From assembly GCA_947175015.1 (NCBI GenBank), contig CAMWLE010000019.1, forward strand, positions 1 to 43,737: a DNA stretch of 43,737 nt. The letters are read 5' to 3'. The stretch's first letter is position 1, and each line of letters opens with the position of its first letter. Shown here in pieces: positions 1 to 8,299 of the stretch. The notes beneath the pieces were generated by a model, which was not told where the DNA came from, searched no databases, and saw only the letters and a program-made list of their open reading frames with translations. Position numbers and translations under genes: made by a program. This stretch comes from an uncultured bacterium. Its GTDB lineage: Bacteria > Bacillota > Clostridia > Lachnospirales > Lachnospiraceae.

Positions 1-120
1 AAAGCAGGCGCAGCAGCCAGCAGGAAAGCAGGCGCAGCAGCCAGCAGGAAAGCAGACACAGCAGCCAGCAGGAAAACAGGCGCAGCAACCCGCAGGAAAG
101 CAGGCACAGCAACCGGCAAG
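1..120 (+). repeat. Five tandem 24-bp units (8-aa coding repeat)
   Basis: Five near-identical 24-bp units begin at 1, 25, 49, 73 and 97. They are in frame with the partial gene that ends at 268 and encode the octapeptide KQAQQPAG with small variations (T for A in unit 3). Degenerate units continue to about 165. The array starts at the window edge, so its full length is unknown. A unit length divisible by three keeps the frame open under copy-number change. Confidence 0.9.
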
Positions 121-268
121 GCAGGCGTCAGGAAAACAAGCACAGCAGACAGCAGAAAAGCAGGCGCCGAAATCCGCAAAACAGTCAACAAATAAGCAGC
201 TGCCGAATAATGAAAAGCAGAAACAGATTTTGGAGAAAAAACCGGCAGTCAAGGGAAGACAGAGATGA
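2..268 (+). CDS. C-terminal end of a K/Q/A/P-rich repeat protein (partial)
   Basis: This is the 3' end of a gene that starts before the window. The open frame runs from base 2 to a TGA at 266-268. The visible 88 residues are almost entirely low complexity: about five KQAQQPAG octapeptides, then a basic K/Q/N tail ending in VKGRQR. No folded domain can be seen, so the function is not recognisable. The composition resembles the basic K/Q/A tail of the frameshifted gene at 368-1058, so the two may be related or belong to the same unit. The call as coding rests on the clean frame, the in-frame repeat and the ATGA overlap with the next small frame. Confidence 0.6.
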   Translation, partial: KQAQQPAGKQAQQPAGKQTQQPAGKQAQQPAGKQAQQPARQASGKQAQQTAEKQAPKSAKQSTNKQLPNNEKQKQILEKKPAVKGRQR

Positions 269-351
269 CAAAGTGGCAGAAGTACATAGACGGTTATAGA
301 ACCTGTGCGGTGATCAAAGGCATTTTGAGACTTAAATCTGACTTAAGGTGA
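265..351 (+). CDS. Possible 28-aa small ORF, weak
   Basis: A 28-codon frame starts at an ATG overlapping the stop of the upstream gene (ATGA at 265-268) and ends with TGA at 349-351. The overlap suggests translational coupling, and the upstream AAGGGAAGACAGAG region could act as a weak ribosome binding site. The peptide (starting MTKWQKYIDG) has no recognisable domain. It could equally be a remnant of a larger broken gene, since the next gene is itself frameshifted. Confidence 0.2.
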   Translation: MTKWQKYIDGYRTCAVIKGILRLKSDLR

Positions 352-367
352 GACAGTGCCTGAGTTG

Positions 368-1058
368 ATGACAAAATTGACAGATTTCAGGCAGAAACGT
401 GCCTGGGAGTACCCAGATGAATTTACGGACGGCAGTTTGATAAAAATTGATAGCTGGATAAGTGAAGTCACGACCCGGCAAGGGAAAAGAAGCGTTAAAA
501 GAGCTTGAATATATGGGCGGTGGTCTGTCGTATTATATTAGATTCAGCCAGGATAGTTTACATGCCAGACTTAATTTTGGGAAGGGGAAGATTGAGGATA
601 ATATACTCAATATTGCAACCTGGGAAGCAGCAAAAGGTACAATGGCGGAGAAAAGGGCGGCAAATCCTGGGAAGCCGCAGATGGAATTGTTCGAAGCTAT
701 GGAGATTGCACCCGCTCATCCCTTGTTAGCGGCCAATCAGGATCTGAAGGAGTTTTCCGATATGGCGGCGGGAAAGCCGGAGTACAGGTCAGCATTGGCA
801 AAAAAGGCTATGAGCGGAGAATTGGGCAGGTCTATGAAGGCGCGGGTAGATTGCAAAAATAGCAGCTCAGGTTTTGCTATTGATGTAAAGTATAATGAAA
901 AGAAGGAGAAAAAGGGAGAGAAACTTCGGGAAGTGGTGAATGAAAACCTGGCCAAGGATGCCAGGAAGGAAAGGGATAAAGAGCGTAAGGCAGCGCAGAA
1001 AGCGCAACAGAAACAGGCGCCTGTCAGGCAGTCCAAAGGGCCTTCTAAGGGGCGTTGA
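368..1058 (+). pseudogene. Frameshifted gene of unknown function with basic C-terminal tail
   Basis: Two overlapping frames read as one protein. Frame A starts at ATG 368 (MTKLTDFRQKRAWEYPDEF) and runs to TGA in the 500s through ...SEVTTRQGKR. Frame B, open from a GTG at 462 directly after a TAA, continues with ...GKEALKELEYMGGGLSYYI. They join smoothly around GGGAAAAG near 482-497 if one A is removed, which suggests a one-base indel in a short A-run or, less likely, programmed frameshifting. The downstream 198 residues are hydrophilic and end in a K/A/Q-rich basic tail. I do not recognise the family. If frame B is translated alone from GTG 462, its ribosome binding site is poor. Confidence 0.5.
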
Positions 1059-1122
1059 GGGAGACAAGTGTTGCATCGTTCGTAAACAAACAGAACCAGA
1101 TTATGAATAGGGAGGTATCAGG

Positions 1123-1422
1123 ATGACAGTAAAACTAATGAAGCAGGGGGAGGGAGCGGTATTGTTCCTGGAAGGAAGAATTGACACTATGACAGCTCCG
1201 GAGGCGCAGGAGGCGTTGCTTCCCATGGCGGATGAATACGAGAGTCTTATTCTGGATTTTGATAAGGTATCCTTTGTGAGTTCCGCAGGGCTGCGTGTGT
1301 TATTGATGCTTCAGAAGAAATGCAATTCCCGCGGCATAGAGATGAAGCTGATTCATGTAAAGCAATCCATTATGGAAGTCTTCGACATGACAGGTTTCTC
1401 CGGAATGCTTCATATTGAGTGA
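1123..1422 (+). CDS. STAS-domain anti-anti-sigma factor (SpoIIAA/RsbV-like), copy 1
   Basis: A 99-residue single STAS domain, the normal length for the SpoIIAA/RsbV family. Family members bind an RsbW/SpoIIAB-type kinase and are switched off when that kinase phosphorylates a conserved serine. Here the loop VSFVSSAGLR places the likely phosphoacceptor at Ser54, aligned to SpoIIAA Ser58. The start ATG at 1123 follows GGGAGG with good spacing. It opens a four-gene run with a PP2C phosphatase, an RsbW-like kinase and a second STAS protein, so the partners are encoded together. The target is unknown because no sigma factor lies nearby. Function in partner switching is inferred from family and context. 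Confidence 0.93.
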   Translation: MTVKLMKQGEGAVLFLEGRIDTMTAPEAQEALLPMADEYESLILDFDKVSFVSSAGLRVLLMLQKKCNSRGIEMKLIHVKQSIMEVFDMTGFSGMLHIE

Positions 1423-1465
1423 GGATTGCAGTTGTTGGTTTGGATAAGAAAGGAAGTAAAGAGTA

Positions 1466-2959
1466 ATGATTACGGTTGCTTTATGGAGTTTTGCCGTTTT
1501 TCTGGCTTCGGCTTTTGCGGCAGTGTTGGCAGGAATAACGCTTGCCCCCAAATATAAGGGTACTGTCAGAGCAGCGGTCTGGACCGCGGCGGCGGTATTG
1601 GCTTATGGTATCGCATTTATCAGTTATTGGGTGAATCTGTATAACGATGCGGTGGGGATTTTGGGCCTTTCTGTTATGGTGTGTATCGTAAGTCAGATTC
1701 TGTATAAAGGAACCTGGTCTGAAAAGCTTGTGATTGCACTGATGGGCTGTCTGATAGGAAATGTGTCTACTTTTATGCTGTGCGGGACAACCGATTCTCT
1801 GCTTGCACCGAAGCTGGGACTCATCAGGGAAGGGCCGTATGATACGCCTAATATTGTATTTTTTATCGCAATAAAGCTGGTGGTTTATGTTCTGATCACA
1901 GTGCTTTATGCCCGGTTCCTGAAGAAATATGTGCATACTACCATCGAGTCTGTGGAAGGGAATATGATTTTGTTTATTCCGGCTTTGCTGGTTTCGGTGC
2001 TGGGGTTTTATGTCATTAATTTGTTTTCCAACAGTAATGGAATAACGCCTGCGCATAAATGGTTTTTTCCTTTGTATATCACTGTCTGTATCATATTTCT
2101 GGTAGAGTTTTGGATGATATTCTATTCTATCAACCAAAGTGCGGTTGCTATGAAGAATGCCGCGGAGCTGAATGTGGCGACAAATATCCAGCAATCAATG
2201 CTTCCCTGCATATTTCCGGCATTTCCGGAAAGGGAAGAATTTGACATTTATGCGGATATGAATCCGGCAAAGGAGGTGGGAGGAGATTTTTATGACTTTT
2301 TTATGGTGGATGAATCGCATTTGGCCATGGTGATTGCAGACGTATCCGGCAAGGGAGTTCCTGCGGCATTGTTTATGGTAATCGGCAAGACGTTGATCAA
2401 GGATCATACACAGCCGGGGCAGGACTTGGGACAGGTGTTCTCCAGGGTCAATAATCTTCTATGCGAAGCGAACAGCGAGGGAATGTTTATCACTGCCTTT
2501 GAGGGGGTTTTGGATTTGAATACAGGAGAATTGAAATTCGTCAATGCAGGCCATGAAATGCCGTTTATCTGCCGTAAAGGAGAACGTTTTGAAAGCTATA
2601 AGCCCATGCCGGGGTTTGTTCTTGCCGGTATGGAAGATATGCGGTATCGCGCCGGAAGTCTTATGTTGGAGCCGGGGGATAAACTGTTTCAATATACGGA
2701 TGGCGTGACCGAGGCCACGAATGGGAAAAATGAGCTCTATGGTATGGAGAGGCTGCGGGATATTCTCGGAGAAAACAGCAGGAAAGCGCCCAGTGAGATT
2801 CTGCCTGCGGTGAAGCAGGATATAGATAAGTTTGTGGGAAGCGCGCCCCAGTTTGATGATATTACTATGATTTGTATGGAATACAGGGGGCGGAAATTGG
2901 CTGCTTTGGACGGAATGCCTTTGGAGATGAATGAAACGGGCAGGGGGATACAAAAATGA
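1466..2959 (+). CDS. Membrane-anchored PP2C (SpoIIE/RsbU-type) serine phosphatase
   Basis: The 497-residue protein has a hydrophobic N-terminal half (about residues 1-225, roughly six or seven membrane segments) and a cytoplasmic SpoIIE-type PP2C domain (about 245-475). PP2C signatures are visible in order: VGGDFYDFF, DVSGKGVPAALF, NAGHEMP, YTDGVTEATN and QFDDITMICM, the acidic residues being the usual Mn-binding set. A short linker with NIQQSMLP is typical of RsbU-like enzymes. The expected role is to dephosphorylate the STAS proteins beside it in response to a membrane signal. Its end overlaps the next gene by four bases (ATGA), which indicates coupling to the kinase. The membrane part does not resemble a named sensor that I can identify. 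Confidence 0.9.
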   Translation: MITVALWSFAVFLASAFAAVLAGITLAPKYKGTVRAAVWTAAAVLAYGIAFISYWVNLYNDAVGILGLSVMVCIVSQILYKGTWSEKLVIALMGCLIGNVSTFMLCGTTDSLLAPKLGLIREGPYDTPNIVFFIAIKLVVYVLITVLYARFLKKYVHTTIESVEGNMILFIPALLVSVLGFYVINLFSNSNGITPAHKWFFPLYITVCIIFLVEFWMIFYSINQSAVAMKNAAELNVATNIQQSMLPCIFPAFPEREEFDIYADMNPAKEVGGDFYDFFMVDESHLAMVIADVSGKGVPAALFMVIGKTLIKDHTQPGQDLGQVFSRVNNLLCEANSEGMFITAFEGVLDLNTGELKFVNAGHEMPFICRKGERFESYKPMPGFVLAGMEDMRYRAGSLMLEPGDKLFQYTDGVTEATNGKNELYGMERLRDILGENSRKAPSEILPAVKQDIDKFVGSAPQFDDITMICMEYRGRKLAALDGMPLEMNETGRGIQK

Positions 2960-3363
2960 GAGAATTAACGGTAAAAGCGGTCATTGAAAATATTCAAGCG
3001 GTCACAGAATTTGTGGATGAACAGTTGGAGATGCTGAATTGCCCCATGAAGGCCCAGATGCAGATAGATGTTGCGATCGATGAGCTTTTCAGCAATATTG
3101 CGTATTATGCTTATCATCCGGAGGTGGGGGAAGCCACGGTGAGGGTGGAGGTGACGGAGGAACCTTTGGCTGTGATTATTACTTTTATTGATAATGGCGC
3201 ACCCTATGATCCTTTGACCAGTGCAGATCCGGATATCTCACTTTCTGCAGAAGAGAGACAGATTGGCGGTTTGGGTATTTATATGGTAAAGAAGAGTATG
3301 GATGAAATATCCTATGAGTATCAGAAGGGACAGAATATTTTGAAGATTAAGAAACAATTTTGA
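2956..3363 (+). CDS. RsbW/SpoIIAB-like anti-sigma serine kinase (HATPase_c_2)
   Basis: A 135-residue GHKL ATPase domain of the anti-sigma kinase type. The N-box is DELFSN (Asp42-Asn47), the G1 box DNGAPYDP (Asp79, Gly81) and the G2 box GGLGIYMVKK near 104-113. Such kinases phosphorylate a partner STAS protein and alternately bind a sigma factor or another target. The start overlaps the phosphatase stop, and the STAS-2 gene follows after 19 bases, so kinase, phosphatase and both substrates are probably co-transcribed. Without an adjacent sigma gene, the sequestered target is unknown. All ATP-binding boxes look intact. Confidence 0.92.
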   Translation: MRELTVKAVIENIQAVTEFVDEQLEMLNCPMKAQMQIDVAIDELFSNIAYYAYHPEVGEATVRVEVTEEPLAVIITFIDNGAPYDPLTSADPDISLSAEERQIGGLGIYMVKKSMDEISYEYQKGQNILKIKKQF

Positions 3364-3382
3364 AGTATGCAAGGAGGTTGCT

Positions 3383-3679
3383 ATGAAAATTACAAAGACA
3401 TTAAACGGAAGAAAGTTAACTCTGGCGCTGGAAGGCAGAATGGATACAAGTACGGCGCCTGAATTGGAGGCAGTATTGAAAAATCATTTGGATGACGTCG
3501 AAGAGCTGATCATTGATATGGCGAAACTGGAGTATTTGTCATCCGCAGGTCTGCGGGTTTTGTTGGGAGCGCAGAAAACCATGAACAAACAGGGACATAT
3601 GACGGTTACAAATGTGAATGATACCATCATGGAGATTTTTGAGGTTACGGGATTTTCAGAGATCTTGACAATTGCATAA
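3383..3679 (+). CDS. STAS-domain anti-anti-sigma factor, copy 2
   Basis: A 98-residue STAS protein preceded by an AAGGAGG ribosome binding site. It is clearly related to the copy at 1123-1422: both carry EGR-x-DT near residues 17-22 and the loop SSAGLRVLL with a candidate phosphoserine at Ser54, and both end in a FEVTGF/FDMTGF-type helix. Two STAS substrates flanking one kinase and one phosphatase suggest either two inputs competing for the same kinase or one regulatory and one output copy. It ends the run; a long inverted repeat follows at 3749-3807. Confidence 0.92.
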   Translation: MKITKTLNGRKLTLALEGRMDTSTAPELEAVLKNHLDDVEELIIDMAKLEYLSSAGLRVLLGAQKTMNKQGHMTVTNVNDTIMEIFEVTGFSEILTIA

Positions 3680-3748
3680 ATCTTCATTAGAAGGGGGCGT
3701 ATATTTACCGCAAAAAAGACAAAAGGCGATTATTATAACGAATTAAAA

Positions 3749-3807
3749 AAATATTCCCACAGGAAAAAAGTAATGTTCAAGGCATACTGATTTCTGTGGG
3801 AATATTT
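3749..3807 (+). repeat. 14-bp perfect inverted repeat after the STAS operon
   Basis: AAATATTCCCACAG (3749-3762) is followed 31 bases later by its exact complement, CTGTGGGAATATTT (3794-3807). It lies 70 bases after the STAS-2 stop. No clean U-tract follows, so simple intrinsic termination is uncertain. A structured 3' end or a binding site for a dimeric protein are alternatives. Confidence 0.7.
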
Positions 3808-3919
3808 CTGTCAGGGGCTAAAAAGGTTGAAATTTGATATTTCCCGAAGGCCCCGTCTCTGTTCCATAAGAATATGGCTATTTATTGCGGATAGTTAATA
3901 AAAAATAGGGTTTAATTCT

Positions 3920-3935
3920 CCGCAGCTTGCTGCGG
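3920..3935. terminator. Short GC hairpin between convergent genes
   Basis: CCGCAGC-TT-GCTGCGG forms a perfect 7-bp stem just beyond the minus-strand chemotaxis gene stop (3942). T-rich sequence lies on both sides (TTTCATTTTTT on plus; ATTTTTTATT further along on minus), so it may end transcription from either direction. The T-tracts are a few bases away from the stem, which lowers confidence. Confidence 0.5.
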
Positions 3936-3941
3936 GTAGTT

Positions 3942-5948
3942 TCATTTTTTTCTCCGCAGGGTAAAGCTGCCCACCAGATGTTTGAGTATATCCGCCTGGG
4001 CAAACAATTCCTCACTGGCGGCGGCGCTTTCCTCTGCCGATGCTGAGTTGGATTGCACTACATTTGAAATCTGGTTGATGCCAAGCACGACCTGTTCCAT
4101 GGCAATGGTCTGGCGTTCAATGGCCTCCGCTACAACCGTCATTTGTTCTACTGCCTCTGCGGTGACAGTTTCTACATGGGTGACAGAATCCGTCACTTGT
4201 TCTACCGCCTGGCTGCCGTTGTTGACAGCTATAATGGAATTTTGAATCAATTCTATTGTGGCTTTGGCTGCCAGATCGGATTTATTGGCCAGTTCCCGTA
4301 TTTCTCCGGCTACAACCGAGAATCCTTTTCCGGCGGTTCCTGCCCTTACTGCTTCCACGGAAGCATTCAGCGCCAGGATATTGGTCTGCAGGGCGATGTC
4401 CTCAATGGTATCTATGATACGGCGGATTTCGTTTGATGAGGTGGTGATCAAGGCCATTGCTTCATTCAGTGCCTGTATCTGCTGGCTGCTTTCCTGCAGT
4501 CTGGCGCCTGCCTGGTTGACAGAAGTTTTAGCCTGGTTGGTAAGCTGGGCTGTGGTTCTGGCATCCCGTCCAATGTCTTCAATGGAGGAAGAAAGCTCTT
4601 CTACAGCACTGGACTGGGATATGGCGCCTTGGGACAGGGTGGAGCTGGAGGAAGCCATCTGCGCCGCGCTTCCTGAAACCAAGGCTGCGGAGTTGACGAT
4701 TCCGCTCATCGTATGATTCAATTTGTTATCAATGACTTGCAGATAATCATGTAAAACTTTAAAATCGCCGGGGTAATGTTTGCTTGCACTGTCCCTGGTC
4801 AGATTGCCGTTGGCTATGCTGTTTAAGACAGCACCAATTTCATCTACGATCAGTTTAAAGTTCTTAACCAGGTTCGCCGTTGACTCTGACAGGGTATGGA
4901 TTTCATCTTTACTTTTCACTTCCGGTACAGGACTGTGCAGGTCGCCTGCTGACAGTGCCTGGAGACGTTTTGTGCATTTCATGACAGGGCCTGCCAGATC
5001 ATAGTTGACTATGATGGTGGAGATCAATATGATAATGGCGCAAAGTACCACACAGATGATAATTTGTATGGTACATCCTGTGTAGGCATATTGCATGAAC
5101 TCATCCATGTCAATGGTGACGGCGATGCTCCAGCCATCGGTACCCGGAATAGGGGTATAACCCTGGATATTGTTGGAATTGTCCATTTCGTAGCGGAATT
5201 GCTCAACACCGGTTTCTCCTGCTACCATTTTGCTTTCAATGGCTGCCAGGGTATTGTAATCTTTGTTCCGGGGGTTCTCTGCTGCAAGCCGGATGATATT
5301 TTCCCGGTTCAGCACAGTCTGTATATCTCCATGGGCTATGGTGGTACCTTCTTTATCCAGAATATAGGCTTCCCCCTCCTCACCAATCTGTATGTGTTCT
5401 ACAATGGAACTCAGGATGGAGGTGTCGCATTGGAAGTATATGACACTTAATATTGTGCCATGTTGTATTACAGGAGCGGCAACAATCAGGTACATATCAT
5501 CACCGTCTATGTAAGGGGTGGAGATATAACTTTTCCCGCTCATGGCAGCCTGGAAGAAAGGCTCTTTAGCGAGATCCCTGTCATGGATGGCATCGTACCC
5601 GTTTGTATCCGCTATTCCGGCAGAGCGCATATAATAGGATGTTACCTTTGTCATCAGAAAAGCCTGTTTTTCGGCCAGGGTCAATTCCGGATCCATCAGG
5701 ATGGCGTTTGTTGCAATTTCCGAAATGGTTAATGTGTAAGTGGAGATCATGTTTTGTGCCGCTACGGCGGCAAGCTCTGTTGTCTCCGACAAATTCTGTT
5801 CAATTGCATCCAAGGTGGAATTCCGGGTGATAAACATGCCTAAGATACAGCACACCACTGAGACCTCCAAGGTTGCAAGAATAACCAGCAGCATTATTTT
5901 AGTACGTATTTTTTTCATTTTTTTGCTGGGAACCGTTTGTTCTCCCAT
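3942..5948 (-). CDS. Methyl-accepting chemotaxis protein with Cache-type sensor
   Basis: The 668-residue transducer has an N-terminal membrane helix (about 17-40), an extracellular dCache-like region (about 45-290, with [15 protein letters not shown]), a second helix (about 293-315), a HAMP region and a long cytoplasmic coiled coil. The kinase-control tip is recognisable as [20 protein letters not shown]...[12 protein letters not shown]. The usual EAARAGE is EAVRAGT here, a mild variant. No C-terminal receptor-methylase pentapeptide is present. It would feed CheA/CheW; no che genes are in the window. The start ATG follows CGGAGG, and a good promoter lies 43 bases upstream of the start, so it can be transcribed separately from leuA. 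The ligand cannot be predicted. Confidence 0.95.
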   Translation of the reverse strand: MGEQTVPSKKMKKIRTKIMLLVILATLEVSVVCCILGMFITRNSTLDAIEQNLSETTELAAVAAQNMISTYTLTISEIATNAILMDPELTLAEKQAFLMTKVTSYYMRSAGIADTNGYDAIHDRDLAKEPFFQAAMSGKSYISTPYIDGDDMYLIVAAPVIQHGTILSVIYFQCDTSILSSIVEHIQIGEEGEAYILDKEGTTIAHGDIQTVLNRENIIRLAAENPRNKDYNTLAAIESKMVAGETGVEQFRYEMDNSNNIQGYTPIPGTDGWSIAVTIDMDEFMQYAYTGCTIQIIICVVLCAIIILISTIIVNYDLAGPVMKCTKRLQALSAGDLHSPVPEVKSKDEIHTLSESTANLVKNFKLIVDEIGAVLNSIANGNLTRDSASKHYPGDFKVLHDYLQVIDNKLNHTMSGIVNSAALVSGSAAQMASSSSTLSQGAISQSSAVEELSSSIEDIGRDARTTAQLTNQAKTSVNQAGARLQESSQQIQALNEAMALITTSSNEIRRIIDTIEDIALQTNILALNASVEAVRAGTAGKGFSVVAGEIRELANKSDLAAKATIELIQNSIIAVNNGSQAVEQVTDSVTHVETVTAEAVEQMTVVAEAIERQTIAMEQVVLGINQISNVVQSNSASAEESAAASEELFAQADILKHLVGSFTLRRKK

Positions 5949-5990
5949 TTACCTCCGTTATTTTTCGTTTATAAAAAATAATATACACAA

Positions 5991-6019
5991 ATTTTACACA
6001 TAGTTTCTTGAAATTGCAA
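5991..6019 (-). promoter_or_regulatory. Sigma-A-type promoter for the chemotaxis gene
   Basis: On the minus strand TTGCAA (6019-6014), a 17-base spacer and TAAAAT (5996-5991) form a near-consensus promoter. Initiation would fall around 5984, leaving a leader of about 35 bases with an AACGGAGGTAA ribosome binding site before the ATG. Confidence 0.65.
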
Positions 6020-6149
6020 GATATTATTGTGAAATTACCTTTACTGCAAAGGCATCCGTGTTACGATTCACTCTGTGGCCGGTAACCGATGCGCACCAAC
6101 GAAAGTCTCTGACTTTTAGGCATGGCAGAACAGTCAACTGCATGGGAGT
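6020..6149. other. Structured-looking spacer between leuA and the chemotaxis gene
   Basis: This 130-base spacer is more GC-rich than its neighbours. It contains a small perfect hairpin, AAAGTC-TCT-GACTTT (6103-6117). There is no U-tract for a clear leuA terminator. The plus strand has GCAAAGGC and GGCCGGTAACCGATG, faintly like parts of a cyclic-di-GMP-I riboswitch, but the orientation and missing helices argue against that. No gene is seen. Confidence 0.3.
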
Positions 6150-8156
6150 TTAATTGGATTCCTGCTTACGGTACTGCACCGGGGTGATGCCGTAATTTTT
6201 CTTGAACAGGCGGTTAAAATGTTCCACATTTTCATAGCCGACTTCGGCGGCTACTGTCTCTATAGTCTGGTTAGTTTCCCGCAGCAGGGCGCGTGCTTTT
6301 TTCATACGTTCTTTCCGTACTAATTCCTGGAAGGTCATGCCTGCTTTTTCTCTGATATATTTGGAAAGGTAGGGGGTAGAAAGATGGAATGTCTCCGACA
6401 GAGTATCCAGGGTTACATTCTCATAATCATTCTTGATAAAGCTGATGATTTCAACGATGCGCTCTTCCCTTCCCACGGTGATATGCTGTTCTGCGGCAAG
6501 TTTGTTGGTAGCAGAAGTCAGCGCGGCAATGGATGCTTTGATGATGTCTTCATCCACACCCACACCCCAGTAATATCTGCCGTCACAGATCACTGCCACA
6601 TAAGCGGCTGCCCTGGAGCTGGAACCCTTGGAAATAGCGTGTTCTTCATAGACAGCCAACTGATAGCTGATGCCGAACAATGTCTTAATGGCATTGCTGA
6701 CTGCGTCCAGTCGTCCGTTTCCACCGGCTTTGATCACTCGTTTTTCACCGTTTTGCGCTATGGTCACTTCTGCCTGAATCCCTTTCTCCTGCTTGAAATG
6801 ACATTCCGGAATATCGAACACCTTTCGAGGGGTAATGTAGTTTTCTTCAAAAATAGCAAAGATTTCTGATGGATGGAGTTCCTGATGTCTTCTGTCAGAG
6901 ACACCTTTTACCAGATACCCCACTTCTTCCCGCATGGCCGTGGGCAGTGAGAAACCGAACTGCTGTTTCAGAACGAAGGCCACACCTCCCTTGCCGGATA
7001 CACTGTTGATGCGTATCACATCGGATTCATATTCCCGCCCCACATCTTCCGGATCAATGGGCAGGTAGGGCACATCCCAGCGAGTACCGCTCTTCCCCTC
7101 ATTTCGCCATGTCATGCCCTTGCTGATGGCATCCTGATGGGAGCCGGAAAAGGCAGTGAATACCAAATCTCCTGCATAGGGAACCCTTTCATGTACTTTC
7201 ATACCGGTAAAACGTTCATAATCCTGACGTATTTTCATAATATGGGAGAAATCCAGTCCGCTGTCCACGCCATGGCACATCATATTCAGTGCAACCGTAA
7301 CAATATCTACATTGCCGGTGCGTTCTCCATTGCCGAACAGGGTGCCTTCCACTCTGTCGGCACCTGCCAGGATGCCGAACTCTGCATCACTGACACCACA
7401 GCCCCGGTCATTGTGGGGATGTACGCTGAGAACTACATTTTCACGATATTTTAAATGTTTGTGCATATACTCTATCTGGCAGGCGAATACATGGGGCATA
7501 GCTACCTGAACCGTAGACGGCAGGTTGATAATAGCCTTGTGGTCAGCATCGGGCTGCCATACATCCAGAACTGCATTGCAGACTTCCAGAGCATATTCGG
7601 GTTCTGTCTGAGAAAAGCTTTCCGGACTGTACTCAAAGGTAAAGTTCCCTTCCGTCTCATCCGCCATCTGTTTTAATAGCAGTGCACCGTCCACGGCGAG
7701 CTGTTTGATGGCGTCTTTGTCCTTCTTAAATACCTGTTCCCGCTGTTCTACAGATGTGGAGTTGTAGAGATGTACCACCGCATGGGGGGCGCCTTTTACT
7801 GCTTCAAAGGTCTTGCGGATAATATGTTCCCTGGCCTGGGTAAGTACCTGAATGGTTACATCTTCCGGTATCATATTCCGCTCAATCAGGGCGCGGATAA
7901 AATTATATTCCGTATCGGAAGAGGCGGGAAATCCTACTTCTATTTCTTTAAAACCGATTTCCACCAGAAGGCGGAAGAATTCCAGTTTATCCTCCAGGGG
8001 CATGGGATCTATCAATGCCTGATTGCCGTCCCGTAAGTCCACACTGCACCAGATGGGAGGTTTTTCGATAGATTCTTTTTTCACCCAGTCATAGGTAATC
8101 TCCGGGGGCATGTGATAAGTTTTGCCGTATTTTTGACGGATTGTTGTCTTTTCCAT
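6150..8156 (-). CDS. leuA: 2-isopropylmalate synthase fused to an AraC-type DNA-binding domain
   Basis: The enzyme condenses acetyl-CoA with 2-oxoisovalerate, the first committed step of leucine synthesis. The catalytic part shows SVDLRDGNQAL, HPHNDRGCGVSD and GNGERTGNVD, followed by a LeuA_dimer leucine-sensing domain. This matches the LeuA2 class, usually about 550-570 residues. The frame then continues without a break into residues 562-668: two helix-turn-helix motifs ending in VGYENVEHFNRLFKKNYGITPVQYRK, a complete AraC/XylS HTH. The start at 8156 is chosen because GAGGAATATT precedes that ATG; the longer frame has no better site. The fusion is unusual and suggests an enzyme that may also bind DNA according to leucine status; that is inference. 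A sequencing join is unlikely since both parts are intact and in frame. Confidence 0.93.
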   Translation of the reverse strand: MEKTTIRQKYGKTYHMPPEITYDWVKKESIEKPPIWCSVDLRDGNQALIDPMPLEDKLEFFRLLVEIGFKEIEVGFPASSDTEYNFIRALIERNMIPEDVTIQVLTQAREHIIRKTFEAVKGAPHAVVHLYNSTSVEQREQVFKKDKDAIKQLAVDGALLLKQMADETEGNFTFEYSPESFSQTEPEYALEVCNAVLDVWQPDADHKAIINLPSTVQVAMPHVFACQIEYMHKHLKYRENVVLSVHPHNDRGCGVSDAEFGILAGADRVEGTLFGNGERTGNVDIVTVALNMMCHGVDSGLDFSHIMKIRQDYERFTGMKVHERVPYAGDLVFTAFSGSHQDAISKGMTWRNEGKSGTRWDVPYLPIDPEDVGREYESDVIRINSVSGKGGVAFVLKQQFGFSLPTAMREEVGYLVKGVSDRRHQELHPSEIFAIFEENYITPRKVFDIPECHFKQEKGIQAEVTIAQNGEKRVIKAGGNGRLDAVSNAIKTLFGISYQLAVYEEHAISKGSSSRAAAYVAVICDGRYYWGVGVDEDIIKASIAALTSATNKLAAEQHITVGREERIVEIISFIKNDYENVTLDTLSETFHLSTPYLSKYIREKAGMTFQELVRKERMKKARALLRETNQTIETVAAEVGYENVEHFNRLFKKNYGITPVQYRKQESN

Positions 8157-8221
8157 AATATTCCTCGTTTCTGTTTTGTTTATTTTCATTGATTGACTTA
8201 ACAATCGTAACATATTATTAT

Positions 8222-8250
8222 ATTATATTCAAGTGCTATTTTTGATTGCA
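8222..8250 (-). promoter_or_regulatory. Candidate leuA promoter
   Basis: On the minus strand TGCAAT (8250-8245), 17 bases and TATAAT (8227-8222) would start transcription about 60 bases before the leuA ATG at 8156. The -35 is weak, and the region is so AT-rich that alternative -10 boxes exist. A weak -35 would fit a promoter that needs an activator. Confidence 0.4.
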
Positions 8251-8299
8251 TAATTGATTTATTTTGTTCTAACAGACTTTTGAAAATAGGGATATTGTT

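Noticed and set aside
1..165. CRISPR array at the window start
   Set aside because: Units are contiguous with no spacers and are in frame with a protein-coding sequence.
6040..6090. Faint resemblance to a cyclic-di-GMP-I riboswitch on the plus strand (GCAAAGGC, GGCCGGTAACCGATG)
   Set aside because: Both flanking genes are on the minus strand, the 5' helices and tetraloop receptor are not found, and the spacing is wrong.
6384..7454. Long plus-strand frames opposite leuA
   Set aside because: They are mirror frames of a strongly conserved minus-strand gene and show no domain or ribosome binding site.
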